Assembly (NCBI GenBank): GCA_965261105.1
Contig: CBDHCM010000006.1
Location: 3,286,001 to 3,350,000, forward strand
DNA: 64,000 nucleotides
From: Aldehydirespirator sp965261105
GTDB lineage: Bacteria; Actinomycetota; Acidimicrobiia; Acidimicrobiales; Aldehydirespiratoraceae
Direction: 5' to 3'
Positions 35,770 through 45,500 of this stretch are shown here, one piece after another. The notes beneath the pieces are model-generated. The model was given only the letters and a program-made list of their open reading frames with translations. It made no database searches and was not told the origin of the DNA. Position 1 is the first letter of the stretch. Each line of letters starts with the position of its first letter. Made by a program: the position numbers and the translations under genes.

Positions 35770-36230
35770 CTATTGGCTGATCCACACCACAAGGGTCAGT
35801 TGCTCCACACCAAGACAAGATGCGGGCATTTCGGAGCGACGCGGCGCAGAGATCGTGTGCGCACGCTCAGAAGCCCTGCAGGGATGCCACCGCGGAGTGG
35901 GGCGCCCCCCGTCCCAAGCGAGGGGTCGCCGTACGCAAGCTTGGCAGGAGAATCGGCCAGTGGTGGAGCTGACCTGCTGTCAACGAAACCGGGTCAGCTC
36001 CATTCGGCCACCTGGCGCTAAGCCGCAGAACACCATTCGCAGTCGATTGCCGGCTCACTAGGGAATCCTACCTAGCAGCCGGGTCCAAGCTGGAGCGGCG
36101 TCGAGCTGTGGAACAACTGACGTCGGAGGGCTACCGTCATCCGCTTTCATCGCTGCGAATCCCGGCCCGTGTCTCAGGGGGCCTATATGGTCGCGGTGCC
36201 GTTCTGCGTCTGAGGAAGGAGGTGACGCGG
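35770..36230. other. Gap between tRNA-Leu and the methylase gene, with a small palindrome
   Basis: No convincing gene here; the methylase frame extends back to 36108 but the ribosome site is at 36216. TAGG (36059-36062) and CCTA (36067-36070) are inverted around GAAT, and CTAG recurs at 36072-36075. This is the likely promoter and possible operator region of the restriction-modification pair. Confidence 0.4.
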
Positions 36231-37736
36231 GTGGCCTTGACTGAGGCGAAGGGCGGAGTGGACGAGCTGCTGCGCTTAGCCGATGCCTTGAATGTGGAGT
36301 TGGAGTCGCGCAACGGCAGGGCCGAGCGGTCGGGGCGAGGCCAGTTCGCGACGCCTTCGCAGGCGGCTCGGACGATGGCCTCGCTCGTCGAGCCCGGAGG
36401 CGGTGTGCTGAGGGTCGTCGATCCGGGTGCTGGCGCTGGCGCGTTGATGCTCGCCCTAGTGGCGGCAGCCGTCGAGCGCGGCGGCTTGGAGCGATTGTCA
36501 GTGGACCTGGTAGAGACTGACCGGCAGGCGCTTCGGTTGCTGGAGACTGCTGTGCAGGCCGCGCACCTCGTTGCCGAGACCCATGGGCTGAGGCTTGCAA
36601 CCCAGATCGTCGACGGCGATTTCTGCGACGCTTCCAGTTGGGCTGACGGCAGCAGCTTCGATGCGGCCATCCTGAATCCTCCGTACATGAAGCTTGCTGC
36701 GTCCGATCCTTGCCGACGCATGGTCCGCCGACGCCACGGCGTTGATTGCCCGAACCTCTACGCAGCATTTCTTGCCGTCGCGGTGGCGCTGCTGCGCGAC
36801 GGAGGGCGGCTGGTGGCCATTACACCGAGATCGTTCGCCAACGGCCTGTACTTCACGAATTTTCGTCGTCATCTCACCGATACGGCCTCGTTCCGTCGGG
36901 TGATCCTCTTCGACCGCCGCGACCGGGTCTTCCAGTCTTCTTCGGTGCTGCAGGAGACCGTGGTCTTCTCGATGCTCAAGTCTGCTCCCGGGGCCGGCGA
37001 CCTCGTCAGAGTCGAGACCTGGTCCGATCATCTGTCCGGCCAGCTCGAGGTGCATGACGTTCCCCACGACCACGTTGTGATGCCGCATGATCCTCACCGA
37101 TTCATCAACTTCCCCGGCCGTCCCGACGTGATGCGAGTCGCGGAGCGAGTCACGGCCCTCCCAGCTGACCTCCAGTCGCTGGGTTTGACCGTCTCGACGG
37201 GGCCGGTCGTCGACTTCCGATGCCGACAATTCCTGACTGCGCCACACGCAGAGGGTTCGGTGCCGCTGATCTATCCGGCCAATGTCAAGCCAGCCGGGGT
37301 GGAGTGGCCTCTGGAGATGCGCAAGCCGCAGGGCTTCACGGTCGCGCCCCAGACCCTACGATGGCTGTTTCCGAACGGCCACTACGTGCTCATCAAGCGC
37401 TTCACCGCCAAAGAGGAGAAGCGCCGCGTTGTGGCTTGCGTGTACGACCCTGTCGACGGGCACGACTTCGTGGCTTTCGAGAATCATGTGAACGTCATTC
37501 ATCGCGACCATGCACCGCTCCACAGGTCTGAAGCGGTGGGCCTCGCGGACTTTCTCAATAGCGACCTGGTCGACACCTACTTCCGCATGTTCAGCGGCAG
37601 CACCCAGGTCAACGCCACCGACTTGCGTCGTCTCCGGTTCCCGGAGGTATGCCAATCGCACCGTTCGACCTTGTTCGCCTCGAAGGATTCTCGCACCACG
37701 GATCATCGAAGCCGCGAAGGCGAGCCGCTGCCATGA
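36231..37736 (+). CDS. Type II N6-adenine DNA methyltransferase (PstI/BsuBI-type partner)
   Basis: A 501-aa methylase. GTG at 36231 is chosen because AAGGAGGTGA (36216-36225) ends 5 nt before it; the longer frame lacks a ribosome site. Motifs: QFATP (38-42), the AdoMet loop DPGAGAG (64-70) and catalytic NPPY (149-152), followed by a long target-recognition C-terminus (YFTNFRRHL, FMFSGSTQVNATDLRRLRFP-like end). The domain order matches Eco57I-type N6-adenine methylases. Its stop overlaps the endonuclease start (ATGA). It should protect the site cut by the downstream enzyme. Confidence 0.9.
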   Translation: MALTEAKGGVDELLRLADALNVELESRNGRAERSGRGQFATPSQAARTMASLVEPGGGVLRVVDPGAGAGALMLALVAAAVERGGLERLSVDLVETDRQALRLLETAVQAAHLVAETHGLRLATQIVDGDFCDASSWADGSSFDAAILNPPYMKLAASDPCRRMVRRRHGVDCPNLYAAFLAVAVALLRDGGRLVAITPRSFANGLYFTNFRRHLTDTASFRRVILFDRRDRVFQSSSVLQETVVFSMLKSAPGAGDLVRVETWSDHLSGQLEVHDVPHDHVVMPHDPHRFINFPGRPDVMRVAERVTALPADLQSLGLTVSTGPVVDFRCRQFLTAPHAEGSVPLIYPANVKPAGVEWPLEMRKPQGFTVAPQTLRWLFPNGHYVLIKRFTAKEEKRRVVACVYDPVDGHDFVAFENHVNVIHRDHAPLHRSEAVGLADFLNSDLVDTYFRMFSGSTQVNATDLRRLRFPEVCQSHRSTLFASKDSRTTDHRSREGEPLP

Positions 37737-38680
37737 GCAATTCAGCGTCGGTGCGTGAGTGCCAGTGGCTGCTTCGGAACATAGGCTTTGACCGCGAGCG
37801 ATACGACGAGCGTTCGGCCCTAGTGCTCTTGGCGCTCCTTGGCCTCAAGCCCCGCGACCCATGGACCGAGTCCGAGGCCAAGTTGCTGCGAACGGTCGAC
37901 ATCATGGGATGGATCCGTGACCATTGGGAAGTGGATTACAAGGCGAACACTCGGGAAACCATCAGGCGACAGACTCTCCACCAGTTCATACAAGCTCACC
38001 TAGTGATCGAGAACCCTGACCAGCCGACTCGGCCTATCAACTCGCCGAAGTGGTGCTATCAGGTGACCTCGGAGGCGCTAGTCCTCATCCGGTCTCATCG
38101 GACTCCAGGATTCAGGCACAACCTGCGCGACTACCTCGCCGAGCGTCCCGGCCTCCAAGCGACCTACAGACAGGAACGAGACTTGCTGAAGATCCCCGTA
38201 ACGCTGCCTCATGGCGCCGAAATCGCCCTGACAGCGGGAGGGCAGAACACGCTTCTCAAGGCCATGGTCGAGGAGTTCTGCCCGAGATTCACACCGGCGG
38301 GATCGGTGCTGTACATCGGCGATGCCGGTGACAAGTGGCTCGCATTTGAGAAGGAAGTCCTAGAATCGCTAGGCGTCTCCGTAGATGACCACGGCAAGAT
38401 GCCAGATCTAGTTGTCCATATGGAGGACAGGAACTGGATCGTCCTGTTGGAAGCTGCCTCGACCCACGGACCGGTTGACAGCAAGCGTCACATTGAACTC
38501 AAGGAGATCTTCAGTGCTTGCACAGCAGGGCTGATCTTCGTGTCCTGTTTCCCGGACCAAGCGACTATGAAGACGTACCTGACAGACATATCGTGGGGAA
38601 CCGAGGTGTGGACACCTGATCATCCCACTCATCTGGTGCATTTCGATGGCGAGCGGTTCTTGGGCCCCTACGGCGACTGA
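37733..38680 (+). CDS. BsuBI/PstI-family type II restriction endonuclease
   Basis: A 315-aa protein from the ATG overlapping the methylase stop. The N-terminal half is helical (winged-helix-like). The C-terminal half has the BsuBI/PstI pattern: VLYIGDAGDKWLAFEKEVLESLGV, DLVVHMEDRNWIVLLEAASTHGPVD and HIELKEIF, with the acidic/Glu residues expected of a PD-(D/E)XK centre. The model enzymes cut CTGCAG; the specificity here is not shown. Together with the methylase this is a complete-looking type II system next to tRNA-Leu. Confidence 0.9.
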   Translation: MSNSASVRECQWLLRNIGFDRERYDERSALVLLALLGLKPRDPWTESEAKLLRTVDIMGWIRDHWEVDYKANTRETIRRQTLHQFIQAHLVIENPDQPTRPINSPKWCYQVTSEALVLIRSHRTPGFRHNLRDYLAERPGLQATYRQERDLLKIPVTLPHGAEIALTAGGQNTLLKAMVEEFCPRFTPAGSVLYIGDAGDKWLAFEKEVLESLGVSVDDHGKMPDLVVHMEDRNWIVLLEAASTHGPVDSKRHIELKEIFSACTAGLIFVSCFPDQATMKTYLTDISWGTEVWTPDHPTHLVHFDGERFLGPYGD

Positions 38681-39019
38681 AATCGTCGCTCACCGCTTCT
38701 AGCCCCACGTTTCGCCCCCGGCTGTGTCGAAGCGTTGCGGATCGCCGGCTGCGGCAGCAGGGGTTTGGCCCTTGACCAGCGATTCTGAGGGCATCCCCGT
38801 GTTGACGCCGTGGGGTCTGGCCCCTGATGGTACTGCGATGACCCACAACGGCAGTGTCACTCAGGACACTTCGCCCTTTCCGGGGCGTTGGGTTCGCATT
38901 CTTACATGAGCATTGGCTGGCGGGATCCTCGGGCGCCGCAGTCGGGCGCACACCGCTGGTTGGAGGGGGTCTGCGCGGCTGGTGCGGGATGTCGATCTGG
39001 TCTGTCGTAGGGGGCGTGG
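38681..39019. other. Intergenic stretch without a supported gene
   Basis: About 340 bp between convergent genes (endonuclease and ImmA-like). Frames on both strands are short and lack ribosome sites. I see no clear terminator or repeat. Confidence 0.4.
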
Positions 39020-39670
39020 TCACAGGACTTCAAGCCGCCTGCCCAACTGATTGAAGGTGGCAAGCTTGCGTAAGCCGAGCATCCGGAATGCGTCCGAATA
39101 GAGAGTCTGGCCTTCGAGCGTGCTGGCGATGACCGAACGGGCGAAGAGCCTGCTGACCCGCGCGGGCTGAGTGTTGTAGAAGTTGCCTCCATCGCCGCCG
39201 GTTCCTATCAGGGCCATGACGCGTCCTAGCTCACTGCCGTATGCCAGCCTGTATTCGTTCCACGCGAGAAGGCCCGCCTCGTGGATCCGGCGGAGCACTA
39301 CGAGCGTGCTCGACCGGTATCGGCGCGCCAGTCGCTCAAGTTCTCGGGTGAGGTCTGCACCAGCGACGAAGTCCGAGCGGAGCGCCTCAAGGGGGACGAG
39401 CACCTCCGCGGCAACCAGGTTGCACCAGCGCTCGACCGTGTTCGTAGCCTGAACACCCAAGTCGGCGGAGACGGCCAGGCTGTCGAAGTGATCCGCTGCG
39501 GCTTGGGCAGGCAGACACTTCCCGCGGCATGTTGCCCCTTCCACGCCGCAGACGGACGGGTCGGCGCGACCGGCCACCAGATGTCCTCCGACCCGCCGTT
39601 CAGCGGCCCACTCCGCCAGATCCCCGTAGCTGAACCGGTCTTGTTCGGCACCACCCATCACTTGCCTCAC
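39020..39670 (-). CDS. ImmA/IrrE-like protein, N-terminus divergent or truncated
   Basis: The C-terminal 145 residues fit ImmA/IrrE (COG2856) proteins: VERWCNLVAAEVLVP, then RYRSSTLVVLRRIHEAGLL, GGNFYNTQPARVSRLFA and the ending YSDAFRMLGLRKLATFNQL. The HExxH zinc-protease motif normally sits about 25 residues before ERWCN; here the region reads ADHFDSLAV, so the catalytic motif is not visible. The HTH domain that usually precedes it is also absent. It may be a remnant, or a divergent regulator of a toxin such as the DUF4411 gene at 33087. Confidence 0.6.
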   Translation of the reverse strand: MRQVMGGAEQDRFSYGDLAEWAAERRVGGHLVAGRADPSVCGVEGATCRGKCLPAQAAADHFDSLAVSADLGVQATNTVERWCNLVAAEVLVPLEALRSDFVAGADLTRELERLARRYRSSTLVVLRRIHEAGLLAWNEYRLAYGSELGRVMALIGTGGDGGNFYNTQPARVSRLFARSVIASTLEGQTLYSDAFRMLGLRKLATFNQLGRRLEVL

Positions 39671-39865
39671 TTCCCGTCATTCGTCGAGACCGGTTAGAAG
39701 CTCCCTGGGCCTTTCGCGACCTTCCCTGACCTCCGAATTCTACGCTAGTAGTCCTGAGTCGGCGTATCGCGCCTGAGGATCGCTCCCGAGTGGATGTCGT
39801 ATGGCAGAGGCAGGATGGGGTACTGTGAAGCAGCCAGCCTCATGCAGCCCCATCCGGCAATAAGG

Positions 39866-39880
39866 TATATTTTCAATATA
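39866..39880. promoter_or_regulatory. AT-rich inverted repeat before the cytosine methylase
   Basis: TATATT (39866-39871) and AATATA (39875-39880) are inverted around TTC, in a run of A/T that stands out in this GC-rich DNA. It lies 43 bp before the methylase start and could serve both as a -10 region and as an operator, as in autoregulated restriction-modification genes. Confidence 0.45.
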
Positions 39881-39923
39881 TATGATGTGTTAAGGTGCTG
39901 GCCGAGGACAGGGGGGGGACGCG

Positions 39924-41264
39924 GTGGCCAGTCTGGAATCGGTGAGCCTCTTCTCTAACTGCGGGGCCGGCGATGTCGGCTTCGCGCGGGCGGGGTTCCG
40001 GTTCAGGGTTCTGGCCGAGATCGACGAGCGCCGCCTTGACGTAGCGCTTCGCAACCACCTTCATGCCTCCGGGATCGTCGGAGACCTCAGGGAGACTTGG
40101 CCCGAAGTTGTCGCGTCCTACCGGGAACACTGTGGCTCGACGCAACCCGACCTGCTGTCAGCGTGCCCCCCATGCCAGGGAATGAGCTCGGCGAGGGGCA
40201 GCCGAGGCCACGAGAACGACGCCGACGCCGGGAGCCGTGACGCTCGGAATCTCCTGGTGGAGGTGATCGCCGATGTCGCCAAGAAGGTAGAGCCACGGAT
40301 CGTGGTGGTTGAGAACGTGCCGGCGTTCCTGTCTCGCCTGGTCATTGATCCCCATACGGGTGAACCGATCTCCGCAGCTGCGCTACTGATTCGCCTCCTT
40401 GGAGACCATTACCGCGCGTTTCCGTTCGTGACGGACCTGGCCGACTACGGGGTCCCGCAGCGTCGAGTCCGTGCGTTCCTCACTTTCATCAGACACGACG
40501 AGCCCTGCCTTGAGTTCCTAGAACGAGCAGCCCTTGCCCCCTTCCCCTGTGCCTCCGCCTACGTCGGATCCTCCGAACCGAGGACGCTCGGCGAGGCCCT
40601 GACGGCATTGGGCGCTAAGACACTCGACGCAAGGCTCCCAGCAGACGCGCGGGATGACTCCAACCCCATGCACGCCGTGCCCGTGTGGGGCGACACTCGC
40701 CAGTACCGGATGGTTGCCGCGATTCCGCCAGGCTCCGGTGGCCGGGCATGGCAGACCTCGCAGTGCGAGCAATGCGGAGAGGTCGATGTCGGACCCGAGG
40801 ACGCTGTATGTCCCGTCTGTTCGGCACCGCTGTTGCGTCCGGTCGTCCAGGAGAAAGACGGCTCATACAGGCTCGTTAAGGGCTTCAGGAACTCAAGCTA
40901 CTCCCGCATGTCGCCCGACGATCCCGCAGCCACGATCACCACCGCGAGTGGTCACGTCGGCTCCGACCTGACCATACATCCCTTCGAGAACCGGCTCCTG
41001 AGCCCGTTCGAGTGCGCATACCTCCAGACACTCCCAGATCACTTCAACTGGGGGGAGGCTCTAGAACGATGGGGACCAACCTTCGTACGCACCATCATCG
41101 GAGAGGCAGTTCCGCCGAGGTTCACGGAACTCCATGGCAGAGCCTTGATGCGCCTGCTGGATGGCCAGACTGAGGGACTTGCTCAACAGAACGACGAAGG
41201 GGTACAAAAAGCTGATCGGCGGCTTAGCCGCCTGCGGCGCAAGACACTGGAACCGATCGCGTGA
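39924..41264 (+). CDS. DNA cytosine-5 methyltransferase with zinc-ribbon insertion
   Basis: A 446-aa C5-methylase starting at GTG 39924 behind a G-rich ribosome site. Motif I is SLFSNCGAGDVGFARAGF, the catalytic loop CPPCQ has Cys84 as the likely nucleophile, and motif VI is ENV at 130-132. The late GEAVPPRF motif X is also present. The target-recognition part has an unusual zinc-ribbon-like insertion (CEQCGEVD...CPVC, near residues 280-300). The stop overlaps the start of the broken GHKL gene by a few bases. In related loci such methylases accompany GHKL ATPases and nucleases in restriction-like systems. Confidence 0.9.
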   Translation: MASLESVSLFSNCGAGDVGFARAGFRFRVLAEIDERRLDVALRNHLHASGIVGDLRETWPEVVASYREHCGSTQPDLLSACPPCQGMSSARGSRGHENDADAGSRDARNLLVEVIADVAKKVEPRIVVVENVPAFLSRLVIDPHTGEPISAAALLIRLLGDHYRAFPFVTDLADYGVPQRRVRAFLTFIRHDEPCLEFLERAALAPFPCASAYVGSSEPRTLGEALTALGAKTLDARLPADARDDSNPMHAVPVWGDTRQYRMVAAIPPGSGGRAWQTSQCEQCGEVDVGPEDAVCPVCSAPLLRPVVQEKDGSYRLVKGFRNSSYSRMSPDDPAATITTASGHVGSDLTIHPFENRLLSPFECAYLQTLPDHFNWGEALERWGPTFVRTIIGEAVPPRFTELHGRALMRLLDGQTEGLAQQNDEGVQKADRRLSRLRRKTLEPIA

Positions 41265-41506
41265 CGGATACCGTCCAAGACGACGATCTATACCTACGGT
41301 TCCTTGGGGCACTTATCGAAGAGCTGGGTGCGAAAATGTACCCTAGCGTGACTGCCTCTGTGGCGGAGTTGATTTCTAACGCATGGGATGCGGACGCCAA
41401 GAATGTATGGATTGCCATGCCTCTTGGCCGGCGTGTCAAGAGTGAGATTGACGAGATCATTGTCCTCGACGATGGGGTCGGAATGTCAGTCCAACAGTCC
41501 CGCTGA
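41261..41506 (+). pseudogene. GHKL (Hsp90/MORC-like) ATPase, N-terminal fragment
   Basis: The 81-codon frame overlaps the methylase stop. It encodes only the front of a GHKL ATPase: the N box ASVAELISNAWDADAKNVWI with the metal Asn, and the G1 box VLDDGVGM. After this the frame ends and nothing matching the G2 box or the rest follows. The next 200 bp (to 41708) have only short frames. It is either the remnant of a full-length restriction-associated ATPase or truncated by recombination with the HNH gene on the other strand. Confidence 0.7.
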
Positions 41507-41726
41507 TGTTCCGACAGTGAGAGGATTGATGAATTCCACTGGATATACTCACTCGGCGCAGATGCAGCGACGTGTACGTGAGAATGTTCTTGGTGCTAAG
41601 TATCAATTCAAGTCATGGGAGTCCGTGCTCAAGGACACTAAACGTCTGCATCAAGGATGGCTTGAGCTATCATCCCGTCGTGGGCAGATGGCCGAGGCAG
41701 ACACCTAGATCGTCGTGTCACCACGA

Positions 41727-42431
41727 TCATAGTGCTACGAGGCGTACGTCAGCGTGCAAGTAGTCGCTGAAGATCATGCGCACACGATCACCACCAGAGT
41801 CTACCGAGCACGAGAATCTTCCTACCTGTACATCTTCCCATCCCGGTCCATAACGGGACTCTTCACCGCCACATACGGAGCGAATGAAGCCTCGGCTCCC
41901 GATTTCACCCCAGGCCGATAGACCCGGGCGTGAGGATGAAAAGAACACGTCGCTCATCTCTGCTGATAGCGGCGCAAGATCCAGGTGTACGGTGGCCTTT
42001 AGGTCAGCGGCATCCTGCGCGCTATCAAAACGCCACAATCCGCGAGCGATCTTCTCCAGAACTAGATTCACTCGCTCAAACTCGGGGCGCACAATGTAGA
42101 CGCCGTTATCGAATGTGGCCGCGCGAGCTAATTCCTCACGGAGTCGAGGCCTACGTTCCAGCGTCTTGGAGATCTTGCGACGCTCCAGTGCCCGAGGATC
42201 TGTAGTTCCACAAACCACTACTTCGATGAGGCTCGCTACATATCGCTCGGCGTCCGACGAACCCGAGTTGCAGTCGCTGCAGCTTCGTACGGTGATTAGA
42301 TCGTCAGGATATGTCTTATCGAGGAAGACCCTGGGCGGTACGTGATCAACAGTATCGGGAGATGAACCGCCGCAATGGAAGCATGTGCCGCCGAGTCGTT
42401 CGTCATGAAACAGGGGATATCGCTGTACCAT
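41727..42431 (-). CDS. HNH-type nuclease-like protein
   Basis: A 234-aa protein with an N-terminal HNH-like zinc finger: CFHCGG near residue 17, then TVDHVPPRVF holding the catalytic His, and later CSDCNSGSSDAERYV. The remaining 170 residues are of unknown fold. Base composition is somewhat lower in GC than the neighbours, suggesting recent transfer. It points towards the broken GHKL gene and may belong to the same restriction-like cassette, but that is inference from position. Confidence 0.65.
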   Translation of the reverse strand: MVQRYPLFHDERLGGTCFHCGGSSPDTVDHVPPRVFLDKTYPDDLITVRSCSDCNSGSSDAERYVASLIEVVVCGTTDPRALERRKISKTLERRPRLREELARAATFDNGVYIVRPEFERVNLVLEKIARGLWRFDSAQDAADLKATVHLDLAPLSAEMSDVFFSSSRPGLSAWGEIGSRGFIRSVCGGEESRYGPGWEDVQVGRFSCSVDSGGDRVRMIFSDYLHADVRLVAL

Positions 42432-42521
42432 TTGGTTCCTAATCTCGGATACGACGAGATGCTGACCACCGGCTTGAGTCGATTCCTTGAAAATTGACCC
42501 TCTGAGAATATTCCATCTTGG

Positions 42522-45500
42522 TCACAGTCTGGGGGGTTTGCGGTTGGCGGGGGTGGGGGTTGGTAGGTCTTTGGCGGGGATAAGGGGGCCCTTCACGATC
42601 TGGTCTAGTAGGGCCGCGGCTTTGGGGGTGACTTCGATGGTGTTCTCGATGATGGACAGCACGAGCAGGAGTTCGTTGGTCTGGGTCCAGCGAGTGGGGC
42701 GGATGTCATCGAGGGGGCTGGACTTCCTGCCCTTGCGGGCCTTCATTCGGTAGCCGAGCCAGGAGCGGAGGACTCTGAGGCCGGAGACCTCGAAGTTCCA
42801 GGCCTCCTCGCTGACCGGGGCGAAAGCGCCGGTGCCGACCGTCAGGGTCTTGCGCTCGGGGTCGTAGTCGAAGTCGTCGAGCATGCCTTGTACTGGACGG
42901 ATCTCCTTGGCTTGTCCCTCAGGAAGGCGAGACCGACCCTCGGGGGCGAAGCGCTCACCCCAGGTATGCCACCACAGAAGGTCGCGGCCGAGCGCAGCCG
43001 CTTGTTGGAATAGGGTGGGATCGGCGGTAAGCGGGACGTGGATCGGACCTGCGGCCTCAGCCAGCTCCTCGTTGAAACGGTCACTGAATGCGGCCGTCCC
43101 TCCTAGGGCGTAGACGTAGGCGAACAGATCGTTGGCGGCCACTTCAACGCGCAGCGACGCGCTAAGTGTGCGCAGTAGGTCGTCCGTGATGTTGGGTTCC
43201 CTTCCGTTTGAGTCTCGGAACAGCGGCATTATGTTCTTGGCGCCGTAGGAGCCTCGGAAGTGATCAAGGTCGGGCACGTAGGGCGTGGCGATGATTGCCG
43301 GTCCCGCGCCAAGCTTCGTGGAAGTCAGCGTTGTGAGGTAGGTCTGACACGGGCCTCGGGCTCCCCAGAGTGAACGCTTGGGAGCATCAACCACCCGGCT
43401 GTCAGCAATGATCCACTGCCGATCGAAGCTCCGGTAGCTATAACGTTCGATTCCCTCCGGCGTGTCCCCGATATCGAGATCGCGAAGAGGCCGAAGGCGT
43501 GTGCCATCTCCGAGCAGCTTGATGAGTCTGCTTGTGGCCTTGCGACTCCCGGTTTCGCGGAGGAGATGACCCCGATGGCGGGGGACCTCGCCGAGCAGAC
43601 GTTGCCATCGGCGGTTCAGCACAGCCTCGGTCTCGGCAATTGGCCACAGACGCTTGACCTGACAGCCGGAGTAGATCCACGGAAATAGGAGCGTGATCTC
43701 GGGCCAGTTGAAGTACTCGTTGTCACTGCGGGGCGTGAAACGCTCCAGCGAAGACCCGAAGATTCTGGTTGACACATCATCCAACGTGATGTGCTTCAGC
43801 TGATCGAGCTTGTCGGCCCTCGTCCCGCCGATTCGCAGATATCGAATTCCGCAGCTGTCGGTGCTAGTTGTGCCGATTCGTACTCCGATCCCGATGGCAA
43901 CGGCAGTGCGGATATCGAAGATGTTCTCCTCCGTATGCGCGCCGCGACCCTCGCCGCCCAGATCGACGATCCACAGTTCGTCGAACGCCTCGCGGAGCAT
44001 GCTTCGCACGCCACCCATCGATACTCCATCGAGGTAAGAGGATGCGGTGATGAATGCGACCACGCCGGGGCCAGGCGGTAGTTCGGTGGCCTGCCAGACA
44101 GCCCAGCGCCAGAAGTAGACGTAGTCGTTGTAGACGTTCTTGAGGTGGTGGCCACGGCCTGCGGCCTTCATCGGCTCCCTGACGTCTTCGATCAGCGGGC
44201 CAATTCCTGCGGTTCCGTGGCGGACTACGCCTCCCTTCCGCTTGCCAGTGTCGCCAATGGCGCGCTGCTCTCGGTCGTAGGGAGGGTTGCCGATGACGAC
44301 GGTGAAACGCTCATGCGCCTTCAGTTCGGCCGCCCTCTGGCCCTCCTCAGCGACAGGATCGAGAAGAGTGGCTAGCTGGCCTTGGCGGGCAACGTGCTCC
44401 AGCGCGTCGGTCAGGAGGATCTGCATGGCTCCGTCGCCCGCTCCGACATGGTGCAGTTCCAGCGCGACCTTGAGGTGGGCTATGGCGTAGGGCGCGAGCA
44501 TCAGTTCGAAGGCGTGCATCGAAGGCAGCGGGCGGTCGCGCAGGTGCTCGGGCCATTCGCCGAGAGCACCGGAGTCCAAGAACGACTTGCGAGCCCGGCG
44601 CAGCCACTCGACCAGGAATGTGCCGGTGCCGGTGGCCGGATCGATCATCGACACGAAGGGCTTGTCGGGGTCTACGCCCTCAGGCACGTCGAAGTCATTG
44701 CGGTCAGCCACCTCCTGCCAGGATGTGGCGTCGGCTATTCCCATCGGCAAGCCGAAACGGGACCGCAGTACCTCGTCGACGGCGCGCACGATTAGCTCCA
44801 CGGCGGGTTGTGGCGTGTAGAACGCGCCGGCGTCGGCGCGCATCTTGGGGTCGTACTGCTTGAGGAACTCCTCGTAGAAGTGGATGACCGGGTCGCCGCC
44901 CTTGGCGGTGGAGCCGATCTGGTCGAGGATGGCCTCGACGTTGGTCTCGCGCAGGTCGGCGACGAGCTGGGGCAGGTCGCTGCCGGGCAGGTCGAGCGAC
45001 ACAGCCTCGTCGTGGACCTGCTCGAACAGCGCCTCCAGGAACGGGTTGGCCACCGGCACCGTCGAGAAGATCGGCGACGACCCGAAGTCCTTCGGGTTGG
45101 TCACCCCGCTGCTGAGCATCCCGTACACGAGCGTCTGGGCGCACATGTCGGCGAAGCTGGCCGCGTTGACATCGCTGACCAGTTGGGTACGGATCTGCTC
45201 CATCAGCGAGGAGAACGGCCCCGACCCGTTCTCAGCCCCAAGCGCCTCGCGGATCTGGGTGCGCAGGTCGCGGGCGGTTCGGGCCATGCGGTCGGCCAGG
45301 CGGGTCGAGTCCCTGATCGTCTGGCCGACCGGCAGCTTGAACGCCTCCCACCAGGCTTTGCGCCACGACTCGACGTTGCTGTCATCAGTCGGCCAGGCCA
45401 GGCACGGCAGCAGCTCCTCGTTGAGGCGTTGGAGGTGGCGCGACGGGGCATGCGCCGGCCGCCACGCCAGCGACCGGAACTCCGCCGTCTGCGGATCGCT

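Noticed and set aside
36108..36230. Longer start for the PstI-type methylase
   Set aside because: An AAGGAGGTGA ribosome site lies just before the GTG at 36231 and none before 36108.
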